DNA from: Agroathelia rolfsii
Taxonomy: Eukaryota; Basidiomycota; Agaricomycetes; Amylocorticiales; Amylocorticiaceae
NCBI GenBank assembly: GCA_018343915.1
Contig: JABRWF010000002.1
Location: forward strand, 1,674,001 to 1,738,000
Length of the DNA: 64,000 nt
Reading direction: 5' to 3'
Shown piece by piece: positions 31,830 through 43,031 of the stretch (positions are counted from its first letter, which is position 1; every line of letters begins with the position of its first letter). A program made the translations under genes and the position numbers. The notes below the pieces were generated by a model that saw nothing but the letters and a program-made list of their open reading frames with translations, was not told where the DNA came from and ran no database searches.

Positions 31830-34676
31830 ATGCCTCCTTCGAGGCGACTTAGCTTCTCTATAAACCCTCTATGGCCCCATTATGGAGCGATCGCAACTAT
31901 CATATTGGCGTTTACTGTGGGTTTGCTACGATACTCTGTATCAGGTGCGCAGTTAGTATGTTCATCAACTCAGCTACTGAACCCCACCCAGCCTGGCAGG
32001 ATCCTCATCACTGCAATGCGCTAATGAACAAAGGCTCGTGGCTAGACAATCAATTTCGTAACTGGCAGCCTGAAGGTATATGAGTTTTCGTACTTTGTTT
32101 ACGATATGCTGACGCTTTTTCAAGGTTGCATGATGAATACGTATTCTCAGAACGATGCTACTGCCTGTTTATCATCACGGCGCGTCATCTTCTTTGGTGA
32201 TTCGGTTACGCGGAAACTGTTCTTTCAGTTTGCAAACATTGTTGATTCAAAACTACCTCTTGGTCCTGCTGAAGATGGAGAGAAGCATTCTGATCATTCA
32301 TTATCGGCCGGCTCCGGGACGCAACTGGATTTCTACTGGGATCCTTTCCTGAACTCTTCTCAGCTTATAGAGCTTCTTGATCGAGACGTTAACCCTGGCA
32401 CTCAGCGTGCTCCACGAACAGCCCTTCTGATATTTGGAACTGGTCTTTGGTACCTTCGTTACGCGAATACCTCTGGGGGACTTCCCGCATGGGAGGCTAG
32501 AATTGAAACAACGCTCAATAGTATTTCACGAAGACAGTTTAGGCCTGCGGACCAAGTTATCATCCTTCCAATCGAAGATGTGGTAACCTCAAAGCTTTCT
32601 CCCGAGCGTGCATTTACTATGCACCACTCGGATATAGATGCCATGAACTCAGACCTTTATCATCGTGTACATCCACCGGCCCCAAGTTTGTTTTCATCCA
32701 GTGAGCCCACTCCAGGCCAACTTCCGCCCCATCCACCGCCAGTCTCTCTACCATACGTTTTTAATGCCATGCTGGATCCTTCGCAAACCGAAGACGGCTT
32801 GCATTATTCCGATACTATTGTGAAGGCCCAGGCTAATTTACTATTGAACTTCCATTGTAACGATCGTTTACCTAAAAAATTCCCCCTTGACAAGACATGT
32901 TGCAGGAGCTACCCCATTCCATCCTTTACTTATTCACTCATACTCGGCGTGACTTTCCTGTGGGGACCTGTTACATGGCTAATATCCAGGAGAGGTAAAT
33001 ACGATTTCCCTTCATATCAGAACTGGTGTTGATTTCCTTGGTTAATAGGGCGAAGTTTATTATCTACGCCTTATGTTCAAGACGCGGATGTACCTCCTTT
33101 AGTGACAAGTGCTGCAGCTATGCTCATCTTTGCGGCGGATCGTACGGACCTATGGTTAAAAGAGCAGAAGCAATATAGTCCCTGGACATTTGGGTTCCTT
33201 TCGCTTACGGCTCTCGCTATTGGCTTAGTTACTGTCAAACGAGGTGACAAAGATCTCGGATTTTTGAATCGTGATCAGACAGACGAATGGAAAGGATGGA
33301 TGCAATGTAAGTCCAGTATAGCAGTCTTTTCGTATCAGCCATGAGGCTCATCCCCAATAGTGGCTATTCTCATTTACCATTATGTTGGTGCCTCCAAGAT
33401 ATCTGGAATCTACAATCCAATCCGGGTTCTTGTCGCAGCCTATTTGTTTATGACGGGCTACGGTCACACTACCTTCTATCTCAAGAAGGCTGACTTCGGA
33501 TTTTTACGCATAGCACAGGTTTGTGTTTGCATTGCGAAATCTTGTCATCAGTGTCGCTAATATGTCTTACAGATACTCGTCCGGCTAAACTTGCTCACCA
33601 TTCTCTTGGCCTATACTATGAACACGGATTACATTTCATATTACTTTGCTCCCTTGGTTTCTATGTGGTTCCTAATCATTTATTCCACCATGGCTGTGGG
33701 ATCCCACCTCAACGAACGTACACCTTTCCTCATTGCCAAGATCTTCATCTCCATGGGTCTTTTTACTTGGTTTATGTCGCAACCCTACCTACTTGAAACC
33801 CTATTCGATCTCCTCGCCCACTTTTGTAATATCCACTGGAGTGCACGCGAGTGGGCCTTCCGCGTCAATCTCGATATCTACATCGTGTATTTCGGGATGT
33901 TAAGTGCAATTGCTGTCATCAAAACCCGCGAGTATAGGATCACGGATCGACCTGGCTGGGCTCTCGAAGTCAAACTCTCTGTTGTAGCATCTGTCCTCGT
34001 TCTGGTTTGGTATTTCGCATTTGAACTCTGGCAAGAGAACAAGTTTGTGTACAACGGGTGGCACCCATACGTGAGCTTCCTGCCCATTACTGCATTTATT
34101 ATTCTGCGTAATGCCAACGATGTGCTGCGCTCCGCTTCGAGCCGTGCGTTCGCTTTCGTTGGACATTGCTCCCTGGAGACGTTCATCATCCAATACCACT
34201 TCTGGCTTGCTGGAGATACCAAGGGCGTCTTGCTTGTCTTGCCAGGCACGAGATGGAGACCTATCAACTTCATACTTACGTCGATCATGTTCATATATCT
34301 CTCTCATCGCGTCGCGCAGGCCACCGGGGTCATTACACAATGGATATGTGGTAGCCAACCAAAAACTCTACCAAGCGTCACACCCCACAACAATGCCGCT
34401 TCAGGTTCTACGTCGAATAATGAACGAGCAGAAGAGAGGATACCCTTAGCAACCTCAGTAGACAGTGAGGCGCATAAAGAAAACGAAGGCGATTCTGCTC
34501 CTCCACCGCCTGACACACCAGTACGTCCGACAAGGCGGTGGGTTGATCGGCTCGCAGATGGAGACGATGCTCCTTCCCATTCAAAATCGGGCTGGAGAGA
34601 CTGGTTTGTTGGCGTGAAAGCCCGGATGTTGATCGGTTTGGCTGTAATGTGGCTAGTTAACATGACATGGACGTAG
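31830..34676 (+). CDS. CAS1: Cas1p-type glycan O-acetyltransferase, multipass membrane protein
   Basis: Six exons (31830-31937, 32000-32075, 32125-32994, 33049-33306, 33361-33518, 33573-34676) give 857 aa. A signal-anchor (about 18-35) precedes a lumenal SGNH/PC-esterase-like domain with IFFGDS (83-88) and the Asp-x-x-His pair in DGLHY (about 285-289), the expected catalytic residues. The second half has some ten or more membrane segments ([43 protein letters not shown]), the acyltransferase part of the family. Cas1 of Cryptococcus O-acetylates capsular glucuronoxylomannan, and human CASD1 O-acetylates sialic acid. In a non-encapsulated basidiomycete the acceptor is probably a wall or secreted glycan. 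The first intron was chosen because it joins the anchor to [12 protein letters not shown] as in relatives. Confidence 0.9.
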
Positions 34677-35625
34677 CCCTCTTTATTTCACGGACTTTTG
34701 AAACAAATTACATATTGTCGAAAAGTCCAACACATGACATGTCTTTCTTTTCACAGCTTAGACGTGATTGTAAACTTATATATTGAACCATCTAAACTAC
34801 CCAGATACTACTACATTGCGCTCTCCTGAGTATCGACTCAACCCATCGGCTAAACTGGAGTAAATCAGAATCGTGCGATCACGCAGATATTCAGAAAGTA
34901 GGAGCATGCGAAGATCATGTGGTTGAAGACATTAAAAAAAAAACTGATTTTTGTCAACTTAGCCAATAAGGCTCTGACTAAAGGAATAATCTCTTCTAAA
35001 TCACTACAAAAAGCTTACTCACTATTATGAAAGTGAACGAGGGCATGGAATAGCGGATTCAATCTGATAAAAGTAACTTGTTAGTACAATCGTTTGGCAA
35101 GAGAAAAAAGAGTGAATGTCAGTATTAGCATGGTTGCACATCAAACCCGTCCTTAAGACGGTGTCAGGGCTTGACTTCTATTTTGTTCGATCATCCATGC
35201 CGATTGAAAAAGCAACTCACCGAACCCATCATCATACCCGTAAATGGCCCGCCTGAGAGAAATCCGAGCGTCAGTTGTAAATTCAATTTTTCAGTTCCAA
35301 AGTCAGAAATTTGGGTATAATTAATGAATATTCATTAGCCCTAGATAGGCTTCGGCGTAGCGATTCATGTTTTTTCTCATCACCAGAGACGATTGAGGTA
35401 GGACACTAACCTGATGGCAGTCTATTATGTACGATGAAAACCGGAATCTGAAGAAAAAAGCACACAGCATCAGCTTTTAATCACGTGCGGCTTAGGGCAG
35501 GTCGAATTACCGAGAGGACACAGCCACACGCCTCGCCTCTGGAGCCGGCTTACCGTGCGTCCTAGACTCTTCAAGCTGGACCACTACATTATCTTCACAA
35601 ACACCTATCGAACCAAAGGACAGGG
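34677..35625. other. Intergenic region between CAS1 and STS1
   Basis: About 950 bp with no gene I can support. A TCACGTG box lies at 35481-35487, about 140 bp before the STS1 start. On the minus strand between about 35450 and 34860 there are several consensus-like splice signals in a row, but no start codon gives a convincing product. Confidence 0.4.
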
Positions 35626-36917
35626 ATGGCCAATGTTGCATATGCGCCGCTAGACTTCCATGTAGGCCCTATTAAGAACAAGGCTTCGCCTTTTGGCTTT
35701 GGCTTTGGATTATCCGGCCCCTCTTCATCTAGCTTGCCCTCCTCTTCGCAAAATCATTCATTCCAATCAACAGCACTGCAACAATTGGCGCCAATCATGC
35801 ATTCGAATACAAGCGTGCAACAAATGCCACTGCGCCCTCAAAAACGAAGGCTGGAGCAGGATGAAGACATCGAAAATGTTCCGCGGGATCACTCTATGGA
35901 TCGTAGTCCAACTCCAGAAAGGCCTAAAAGGGCTCAACCGAAGAGAGCTCGTTTCATTACTACCTCAGATTCTTCCCCCAAGCACGAGAAGGCAAAAGAA
36001 TTGAAGGAAGACGATATTGACATTGGCGTTCTGTTGGGTAAGCTATCAAGTCTTCTTCCTTAAGATTGTTCATCGGGTTGACCGATTACACAGCAACTCT
36101 GCCACCTCAATCTCTACTCCCAATCCTCACATCACTCCTGAAGGAGAACCCTTCCTTGAAATCTCCAATCCTTCAGCTCATTCCCCGACCCACTCTCGAA
36201 GTGGCATTATCTGCACTAGCGCAAGCCGCTAAAAAACTTCGAGACGCCTATCCTTATTCTCTCTCTTCGTCTTCCTCAGCATCTACCTCAATGTCGATGT
36301 CTCTAGGCGCGGGTTTTGGTAACGGAAACTCCGGATTAGGTTTCGGCTTTGGCAGTTCGGCAGCTACGCCACATCTGAACCCCAACTCTCCTAATCCTCA
36401 GAACGGTGGCATGCGAGACTCTTACGTTCTGAGCCGCATCCAGCCATTTGTCACGGAGTTCATGACCGCGTGCACTACCTACCTTCCTTACTTCTCTCCG
36501 GCCCCGATACCTACCAATCCCAACCCGCCAGCCAACAATCCTACATCGGTAATTCGCGCCTTGGATAAGTCCCAACTTCATCCATCAGAAACGTATACGT
36601 TCCTTGCTGCTCTCACCTCGCATTTTCTCTCGCAACCACCTCTAAGCCAATCAGCTCTTGCCCCACTACTTCTACCACGCTTGCGGACCGAATGGAATGC
36701 TTGGGTTGATTGGCTTGACAACGAAGTTAACCAAAAATTCGGCATGTTTGGATCCGAAGTCGTCAATGGATGGGCACGTGGCCTAGATGAGTTCGCCGAG
36801 TCCAGATTGGAACAAGGCTCTCGTATGATGCGTGAAGTTCGCAATAGCTGGACTAAGAAGGTTGGCTGGTTGGTTGGTCGCCAAGCCCAGTTCAATATGG
36901 ACGATGAAGAGTTGTAA
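35626..36917 (+). CDS. STS1: STS1/Cut8-type tethering factor for nuclear proteasome
   Basis: Two exons (35626-36037, 36094-36917) give 411 aa. The first 130 residues are low-complexity and basic, with PLRPQKRRLEQ and RPKRAQPKRARF as likely nuclear-localisation signals. The conserved Cut8 helical bundle follows: LLPILTSLLKENPSLKSPIL, LIPRPTLEVALSALAQ, and later SYVLSRIQPFVTEFM, TYTFLAALTSHFLSQ, WNAWVDWLDNEVNQ, VNGWARGLDEFAE. Cut8/Sts1 holds 26S proteasomes at the nuclear envelope through its ubiquitinated Lys-rich N-terminus. Two insertions rich in Gly-Phe (FGFGFGLSG near 25; LGFGFGSS near 245) are unusual. Confidence 0.9.
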
Positions 36918-38123
36918 TTCACCTAAGCTTTTAGTCTGGCACTTTTGCACTTTCTTTCCTTAGCACGCTTGTCTTTCTACTCATTTTCTCGACCCATCGG
37001 TAATGTATCATGATGTTACGATTGTTTATGTTTCTATCTTTCTTTCTCTTTTCAAGTTCCACCTCGCATTTGGATATTTACCACATTCATTCAGTCTTCC
37101 ACACCACGCAATTCCTCTGTATGTTACATGGTTTCTTCTGTTTTTTCAAATTAGCCAATGGTATCAGAATCCCAATCCTGCTTCATAGATACAATACATT
37201 TCAGTTCTAATGAAGGTAAAATAATTGAATGTAACTACATTGAACCAAGTGTTGCTCGGAAGTTTGTTAGGCTTCAAGTTAATTATTTTTATTATTATAT
37301 TCATAAATTCATGACGTTAATCAAGTTCTCCCCTTTCTACCAACGATGCTACCACATGCCGATGATGCGAGTATCATACTGGTGTCACTGGTCATGGCCA
37401 TCTGACCCGACTCGTGCTCATGGGAACATCAAATAGTGCATCAACTCGAAGGCCAGCACACATACATGTAGTTGGGGCAGCTGCACGGCAACCAGCTTAG
37501 CCTCATAATCTCTAGGCTTTACTCTAAGTCTAAATCAGGCTGAGCTGAACATAACAGCCATATGAATATGATATTTTCAGTGTTTTTTCAGCTTACATTT
37601 GTACCTACTTGGAGGATCGGCCTCTTTTCTCACAACACTTTAGACTATAGTCGACATACTATAACGTTCTCGAAGCTCGTCAGATACGTGGTAACGGGCC
37701 TCCCCTTCTGACCACGCTTTTTTGTCGGATCTTCTGACCCTCATCCGGATTGTCAAGCATGCCAGCAAGTCAAGAGACCAACTGACCTGTTTCTCCCTTA
37801 CTGCGTCGCGCTATGCGAGAAATGATGCAACTGCGGTTAAATAAACCTCTTGACGTCTCCGCCGGCTGGTGACCGGGCCTAAGTGGCCCAAGTGCTGAAT
37901 AGGTCCACTGGTTATTCCAAGCGTTCAAGAGCTCATGTGCCCCATAGAAACTGTATATCAACGGCCGTGAAGCAGATCAGCGCATGACTACAGAATCCCG
38001 GACAGCACGCTATCGGTTTCTTCTGAACTTCTTCATGACATGATTGCTCATGGCCGGAAAAGATAAATACTGTGCGTATCATTGGGCGTATGCTTGGGTC
38101 CAACTCGCTAGGTTGCAATATCA
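36918..38123. other. Intergenic region upstream of the GH16-like gene
   Basis: About 1.2 kb, AT-rich around 37000-37330, with no supportable gene. A small inverted repeat GGGCC-TAAGT-GGCCC lies at 37875-37889. The right part should be the promoter of the secreted GH16-like gene. Confidence 0.4.
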
Positions 38124-39235
38124 ATGCGGTCATCCAAAGGTTTACTCTCTTCTATATTTCTTGCGACTTTGTTGTCTGTCAGCGTCAAAGCCGACACGAC
38201 AATCATCCCAAGCAACTCTTTCTCTTCATATGAACTTCTTCAAACCTATTGGAACTACCTGTATCCATGGGGTTCTGATCACAATGGCAGTACGAATCAG
38301 TATTAAATCCAGACGTTGATACCTTAATTCAATAGTACTGATAAGGTGCTCGGATGGTTGGAAACTCTTCATACCATAAGAACATCGCTGTGGCGTCAAA
38401 CACTCTCAGCTTGATCGCGACGCCGACTTCCGGAGCTGTACCGCCGACAAGTTCAGCCAGTCCTCATTATGACATTCATTATGCTAGGTGGGCTAGGCGA
38501 CATGGTAACAAAGAATAAGTTGTTCATAAAATTCCAGTGGCACCGTATATGCCAAAGAGCAAATTACAGTGACGACCTCTGCAGGTTATGAAATATCAGG
38601 GTCCTTCAGTGCTTCAACCGTAACTGGAACATGGCCTGCTTTCTGGTGCGTGTCAATCTTAATTTATGCTAGGTAAATGCGCTGTCTGATGCATTTTCCA
38701 GGCTTACTGTGCGTATCATTTCTCATTGTTGTACAATGGCTTAATTATACCTGAATCTAGGCTGTCAACGGCTGGCCTCCTGAGGCTGATTTAGGAGAAT
38801 GGAAGGGAACAGAAAACACTTGGTTCAACACATTCAATACGTCTTCCAGCGTTGTATCCGATATCGTTGCCTGGCCTGGTGACTTGTCCTTCCATACCCT
38901 CAAGGCCGTTCTGACTGCTGAGTCGGATGGTAAGACCGTCAAAATTCAGTTTTATAAAGACGGGACGCTGCAGACCACGCAATACGGTGCAAACTTTGTT
39001 GGCGCTCCTCTTTGGCTGTACGTTATAATACTATTTATTTCTATTTTCACGTTTATTCTAACCTCGTTGCTATCACCAGGATCTTGGATTTACAGGTAAG
39101 TTAAGAAAAACGTATGTGATATAATGACCTATTCTTATTCTTGTATAGATGGAAGGCTCTTCAGGAACGCCTGGGCCAACGGGTACTACGACTTATAAGA
39201 TCACCGACCTAGTGGTCACACAGATTGATACATAG
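38124..39235 (+). CDS. Secreted GH16-like concanavalin-fold protein
   Basis: Seven exons (38124-38289, 38346-38487, 38538-38645, 38702-38708, 38761-39017, 39080-39095, 39149-39235) give 260 aa. A signal peptide (MRSSKGLLSSIFLATLLSVSVKA) is followed by a jelly-roll domain: DHNGSARMVG, SGTVYAKEQITV, TWPAFWLTAVNGWPPEADLGEWKG, FHTLKAVLTAES, KIQFYKDGTLQTTQ, APLWLILDLQMEGSSG. The string EADLGE fits the GH16 catalytic pattern ExDxxE, so hydrolase activity on a beta-glucan or galactan is plausible. Exon 4 is only 7 nt (GCTTACT) and exon 6 is 16 nt. Both fall inside conserved motifs and are needed to keep frame, which supports them. Confidence 0.82.
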
Positions 39236-39481
39236 TGTGCCCCTTAAAGTCCTGCGAATAGAAGTGAAATGGGATGAAGCAAGCGTACTTACAGGACTCG
39301 TTAACTCTTTTGGCCTCTTTGCTTTCATTCTAAATAAAGTGTCAAAGTCGAGCGACATCACATATTTTATACAGTCAAATGTGAGCTCGATTCAAATGGT
39401 ACGTAAATCGAACAGTAAGGAAAATAGATATATCGCCAGTGTAAACGATGGTAGAAACAGAAAGCGAAGCTGGCCAGTCCA

Positions 39482-41565
39482 TCAGAAGTGCTCCTTGGCG
39501 AAAGTGAAGTTGACCGTAGACGAGGAGTGTTTGACTGTCGCGGTCTGAATGGCCTTAGCGATGGGTCCAGGGCCACAGAAATAAGTCTGTATAGTCGCAA
39601 CACGTGAGCAATAGTAGAGACAATGTTAAAACAAATAGACATACTCCAACAGTTGTCTTCAATTGGGCGTTTGTACCGGGGACGTATTGACCAGATTCGA
39701 TAGATTGTTTCATACGGCCGTAAATAGTGTCCCAGTCCGGACGACCAAACATGGTGCGTGTGCGAAGAAGAGTGAGAGGATCGTACTCAGCTCCAGCGTC
39801 GTTAACGGCGATGTTCCACAACATGTCCTCTCCGATCTTCTGGGTCAGATAGATGTTGATGCGCAGGAAGTTAGCTAGGGGACCCTTGGTAAGCATTTCA
39901 TATGGCTATCAACAAATAAAAAAAACATACGATCCGCCTGGGCGGCTTCAACCTCTTGAAGGAGAGTCTGGAACCAGCCGAAGGAGGGTGCATCACGACA
40001 AACCCAGAAGAATTCGACGCGACGAAGAGAGCCAAGGTTTCCCTTCTTCTGCCTGTACCAGATATGCTTGAGAATAGACGCGAATGGTGTAACACCTATG
40101 TGGCAGGTAATGCATTAGTCTTGATATAGTTATGATGTGCGATCTCGACTATACTTACCGATACCAGCGCCAACAAGAACGGCAACTTCAACATTGAACA
40201 CATCTTCGGCGGGGGCACCATACGGTCCGTCGATGCGCACAGCAGGTAGGTTAGAGCCTGCAGCACTATCGAGCTCCACGAAGTTACCACGAACGCCCAT
40301 GTATCCATCTCCGTCCTTTTCGGAACCCTTCATAGCTGCCTGGGTCATAGCGGCAACGACAGAGGGACCCGCGCCAAGACGTTCTCCAAGAGCATGTGTG
40401 AAATCTCCAACCTGACGGATATGGATAGAAACATAAGGATCCTCAGGAGCAGAGGTAATAGTAAACTAGGATGTTTCAAACAGGCGTTAGCATAAAAGAC
40501 AAATACAATGAAAGCGTTCCAAACATACCGGATGCCACTGGAACTTTGATATCTCTGGGACCTGGAGGAAGAGCCACTGACCGGCGACGTACTTGAAGCT
40601 CGGCTTGACGATACGAAGCTCCATAGCGCCTATTGTCATTCATAAGACCATGAATAATCCTTTAGTCAAAAAAAACTTACCACTAGGGTGGACGAGAACC
40701 TTAGAGAGACGAGTAGCCCTTCGTGCTCTGTATTCCCGATACATCCTCTCAGCGAAATAGATAATACCAGGCCAAATCGTGAATCTCCAGCTCATATATC
40801 CGAGGCAGTTTTCAGTGGAGTAGAATGGGAACACATAAGTGTAATCCGGGGAGACACTATCGCGTACGAAACAGCCGGTGGCATGGGTGTACAGGCCGAT
40901 GAAGAAGAAAAAGGCCAGATGATGGGTGTACCAAAAAGCCTCGAAGCACTGCTGGCGCACTTTGTGATGTGCCGTGGTGTAGATAAGAACCATAATGAGA
41001 AGCATGAAATGCCCTGTGAGTGCGCCAGCCTGCGTGTAGTGGATATCAAGGGCGCTCTCCTGACGAACCTCTGTTCATGATAATAAGTCGGCTATTCCCA
41101 CATCACCATAGCCTAGTTGGTACTCACGAGTCCTCTCGACGTTGATGAAGTTAACGTAGTGGGCAGTGGCATGAACCATGGTCCAGAATGCCATAGAGTA
41201 TGCAACTTGGCGATGGAACCAAATGTTCTCATCCGCAGGGAAAAGCCAGGTAAGCTTGGGCCGAACAACTCTGATAATATTGCGGAGCATAGGGACCAGA
41301 ATTAGGAATCCATCGAGAGCGAGAACAAGACCAGCACCCCGAGAACTCCACACAGAAAACGTGAGTTTGTTCAGAGCGGCAAGTTGTGAGTTACTAGCCT
41401 TAAGATTGCAAAAGATTAGATATATTTTCCTCTACGTACTTTCAAGTTTCTTACCTGAAGATACCATCCAAGAGCAAATAGTCCAACATGGAGGGGATAG
41501 AATATGACATTGAATGCAAGCCTCTTGGGTACCAAGAATTCTCGATGGAACCAGCTTTCTCCCAT
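39482..41565 (-). CDS. noxA: NADPH oxidase NoxA (Nox1)
   Basis: Eight exons (41565-41455, 41398-41128, 41070-40681, 40629-40529, 40465-40159, 40095-39931, 39874-39645, 39586-39482) give 559 aa, normal for fungal NoxA. The six-helix ferric-reductase domain has the haem-ligand histidines (FHRQVAYSMAFWTMVHATAHYVN and the WYTHHLAFFFFIGLYTHATG helix). The FAD site is HPFTITSAPEDPY; NADPH-binding segments are DGPYGAP, GAGIGVTPFAS, FFWVCRD and YFCGPGP. The protein ends in FAKEHF, the canonical NOX C-terminus. NoxA makes superoxide with regulators NoxR and Rac and is needed for fruiting and hyphal differentiation. There is no EF-hand, so it is not NoxC. Confidence 0.95.
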
Positions 41566-42051
41566 TATGCGTAAACGGCGAAAACACTAAATAATAAAAC
41601 GAGCGAAGTCTGAGGCCAGCCAGACAGAGGTCGGAAAGAGTAAGGAAAGAGAAAACGTTGCCAGACGTGAAGAGGGATAAAGAGAGAAAGCTAGAGAGCG
41701 GACTTGGATGGGTAAGACCACGAATCAAGATGGCTGATTGTAACAAAGATGGCGGCGGCTGTGGCCATAGCAGCCGGCATCACTGCAATCACGCACTCTT
41801 GGCGCCACTTCCATTAACACTTTTATTGTACTCATCCAGCTTGCACTGCCGTATCTTAAAATGGGTATGAGTATTGCTAATGGTAAAATATACAAAATGA
41901 ATTGACGAGATGAAATGCAAGACAAAAGAAATACAGGAAAGTGAGGGAGGAGGGCATGAATGACATTCCTCTCAACCAATCAAACACAACAGCAGCAACG
42001 GCGCAACAATACGGTGGTAGGCAAGAAGAGTCTGATGATCTGTCAGCGCTA
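41566..42051. promoter_or_regulatory. noxA upstream / MAD2 downstream region
   Basis: About 490 bp between the noxA start and the MAD2 stop (both minus). It holds the noxA promoter and 5' UTR. No clear TATA box or repeated element was seen. Confidence 0.4.
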
Positions 42052-42906
42052 CTAGCCGTCGTAGCGATACGCAACCATAGCCTCGATGCGATGATGGTCT
42101 GTCCTGAAGTTGCGTAGCTTGACCTGCTGGCTTTTACTGGCTTCTATGGCTAGAGGGTCGGTGTCCACCCACTCAGAAGCAGGTACATCAGCGGATTCTG
42201 ATGTATACGCGAGGATGTTGAATACGGTAGGTTCCTTGATGGTGGGTAGATATGTCACCATCGAAATGATTTGTTTCAAAACATTGCGAATTTCTCCCTG
42301 GACCTCCGCCTCCGAGATTGGTGCAGGTCTATATTGCGTTAGTACGTGAAAGATTAGGTGAACATGTTCCAACTAGTTACTTTACTCACGCTTCTGAGCC
42401 CTCTGGTTGGTCGACCACTGTTATATCGAAAACCCAGCGTTCTAACGGTGTTCTGGTATCTTTAGAAATGATAGCAAGCACGAGCTGGGTGACAGAGCCC
42501 GAGAGTAGCCATGCTAAGAAAATGTCTATCAACGCCATTCATTTCACTGATAGAAAGCTGAACGAATTACTGTTGACTTGCTTAAGGATTCTAGACGAAA
42601 CATAAAACACTTTGCAAGGCAAAAGGCAGAACGTTGACATACTTTTCAAGATAATTTTCCAATGCAAGGTCCTGAGTTACCAGTACAGTTTGCCCGTACT
42701 TCTTTACAAGATGAAAATCATCAGAGGGATATACATCTCTCTGGAAGAGGATTCTGATCTGAGTATTAGAAAGGGTGCAATGTCACGGTGGCTTTGGGCA
42801 TCCTAGCGTACTGGTTGACAGCATATTTAAAGAACTCTGTGACAATATCGGTAGACCCCTTGAGAGAAATGGCCTGAGGCTTTTTCTTCTGCCTGGTGGG
42901 TGGCAT
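42052..42906 (-). CDS. MAD2: Spindle assembly checkpoint protein Mad2 (HORMA domain)
   Basis: Five exons (42906-42812, 42753-42643, 42590-42571, 42513-42390, 42328-42052) give 208 aa. After MPPTRQKKKPQ comes the HORMA start (ISLKGSTDIVTEFFKYAVNQ), then ILFQRDVYPSDDF, VKKYGQTVLVT, LENYLEKILKQVNTWLLSG, LERWVFDITV and, at the C-terminus, FRTDHHRIEAMVAYR, the safety-belt region. Exon 3 is only 20 nt but encodes part of a conserved helix. Mad2 binds Mad1 and Cdc20 to inhibit the anaphase-promoting complex until kinetochores attach. I started at the ATG at 42906, which is the family start; an in-frame upstream ATG at 43056 would overlap the neighbouring gene. Head-to-head with NUP155, 125 bp apart. 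Confidence 0.94.
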
Positions 42907-43031
42907 GGTGGTCGTTGTGTGAGGCTGGTAGGAGGCAGGACCCCGAGTTAGACTCCAACCTGAACGCGCTCCTGAGGACATAGGCGCGTAATTTACGTAA
43001 TAATTTATAGTCACGTGCTCGTTATGCGACG
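42907..43031. promoter_or_regulatory. 125-bp bidirectional promoter, MAD2 and NUP155
   Basis: Contains the palindrome TTACGTAA (42993-43000) and TCACGTG (43011-43017), plus an AACGCGCTC string near 42963. An ATG at 43024 is out of frame with the NUP155 ATG at 43032, so either transcription starts downstream of it or NUP155 uses the in-frame ATG at 43080. Confidence 0.55.

Noticed and set aside
37875..37889. GGGCC-TAAGT-GGCCC inverted repeat
   Set aside because: Five-base arms are expected by chance and it is far from a start codon.
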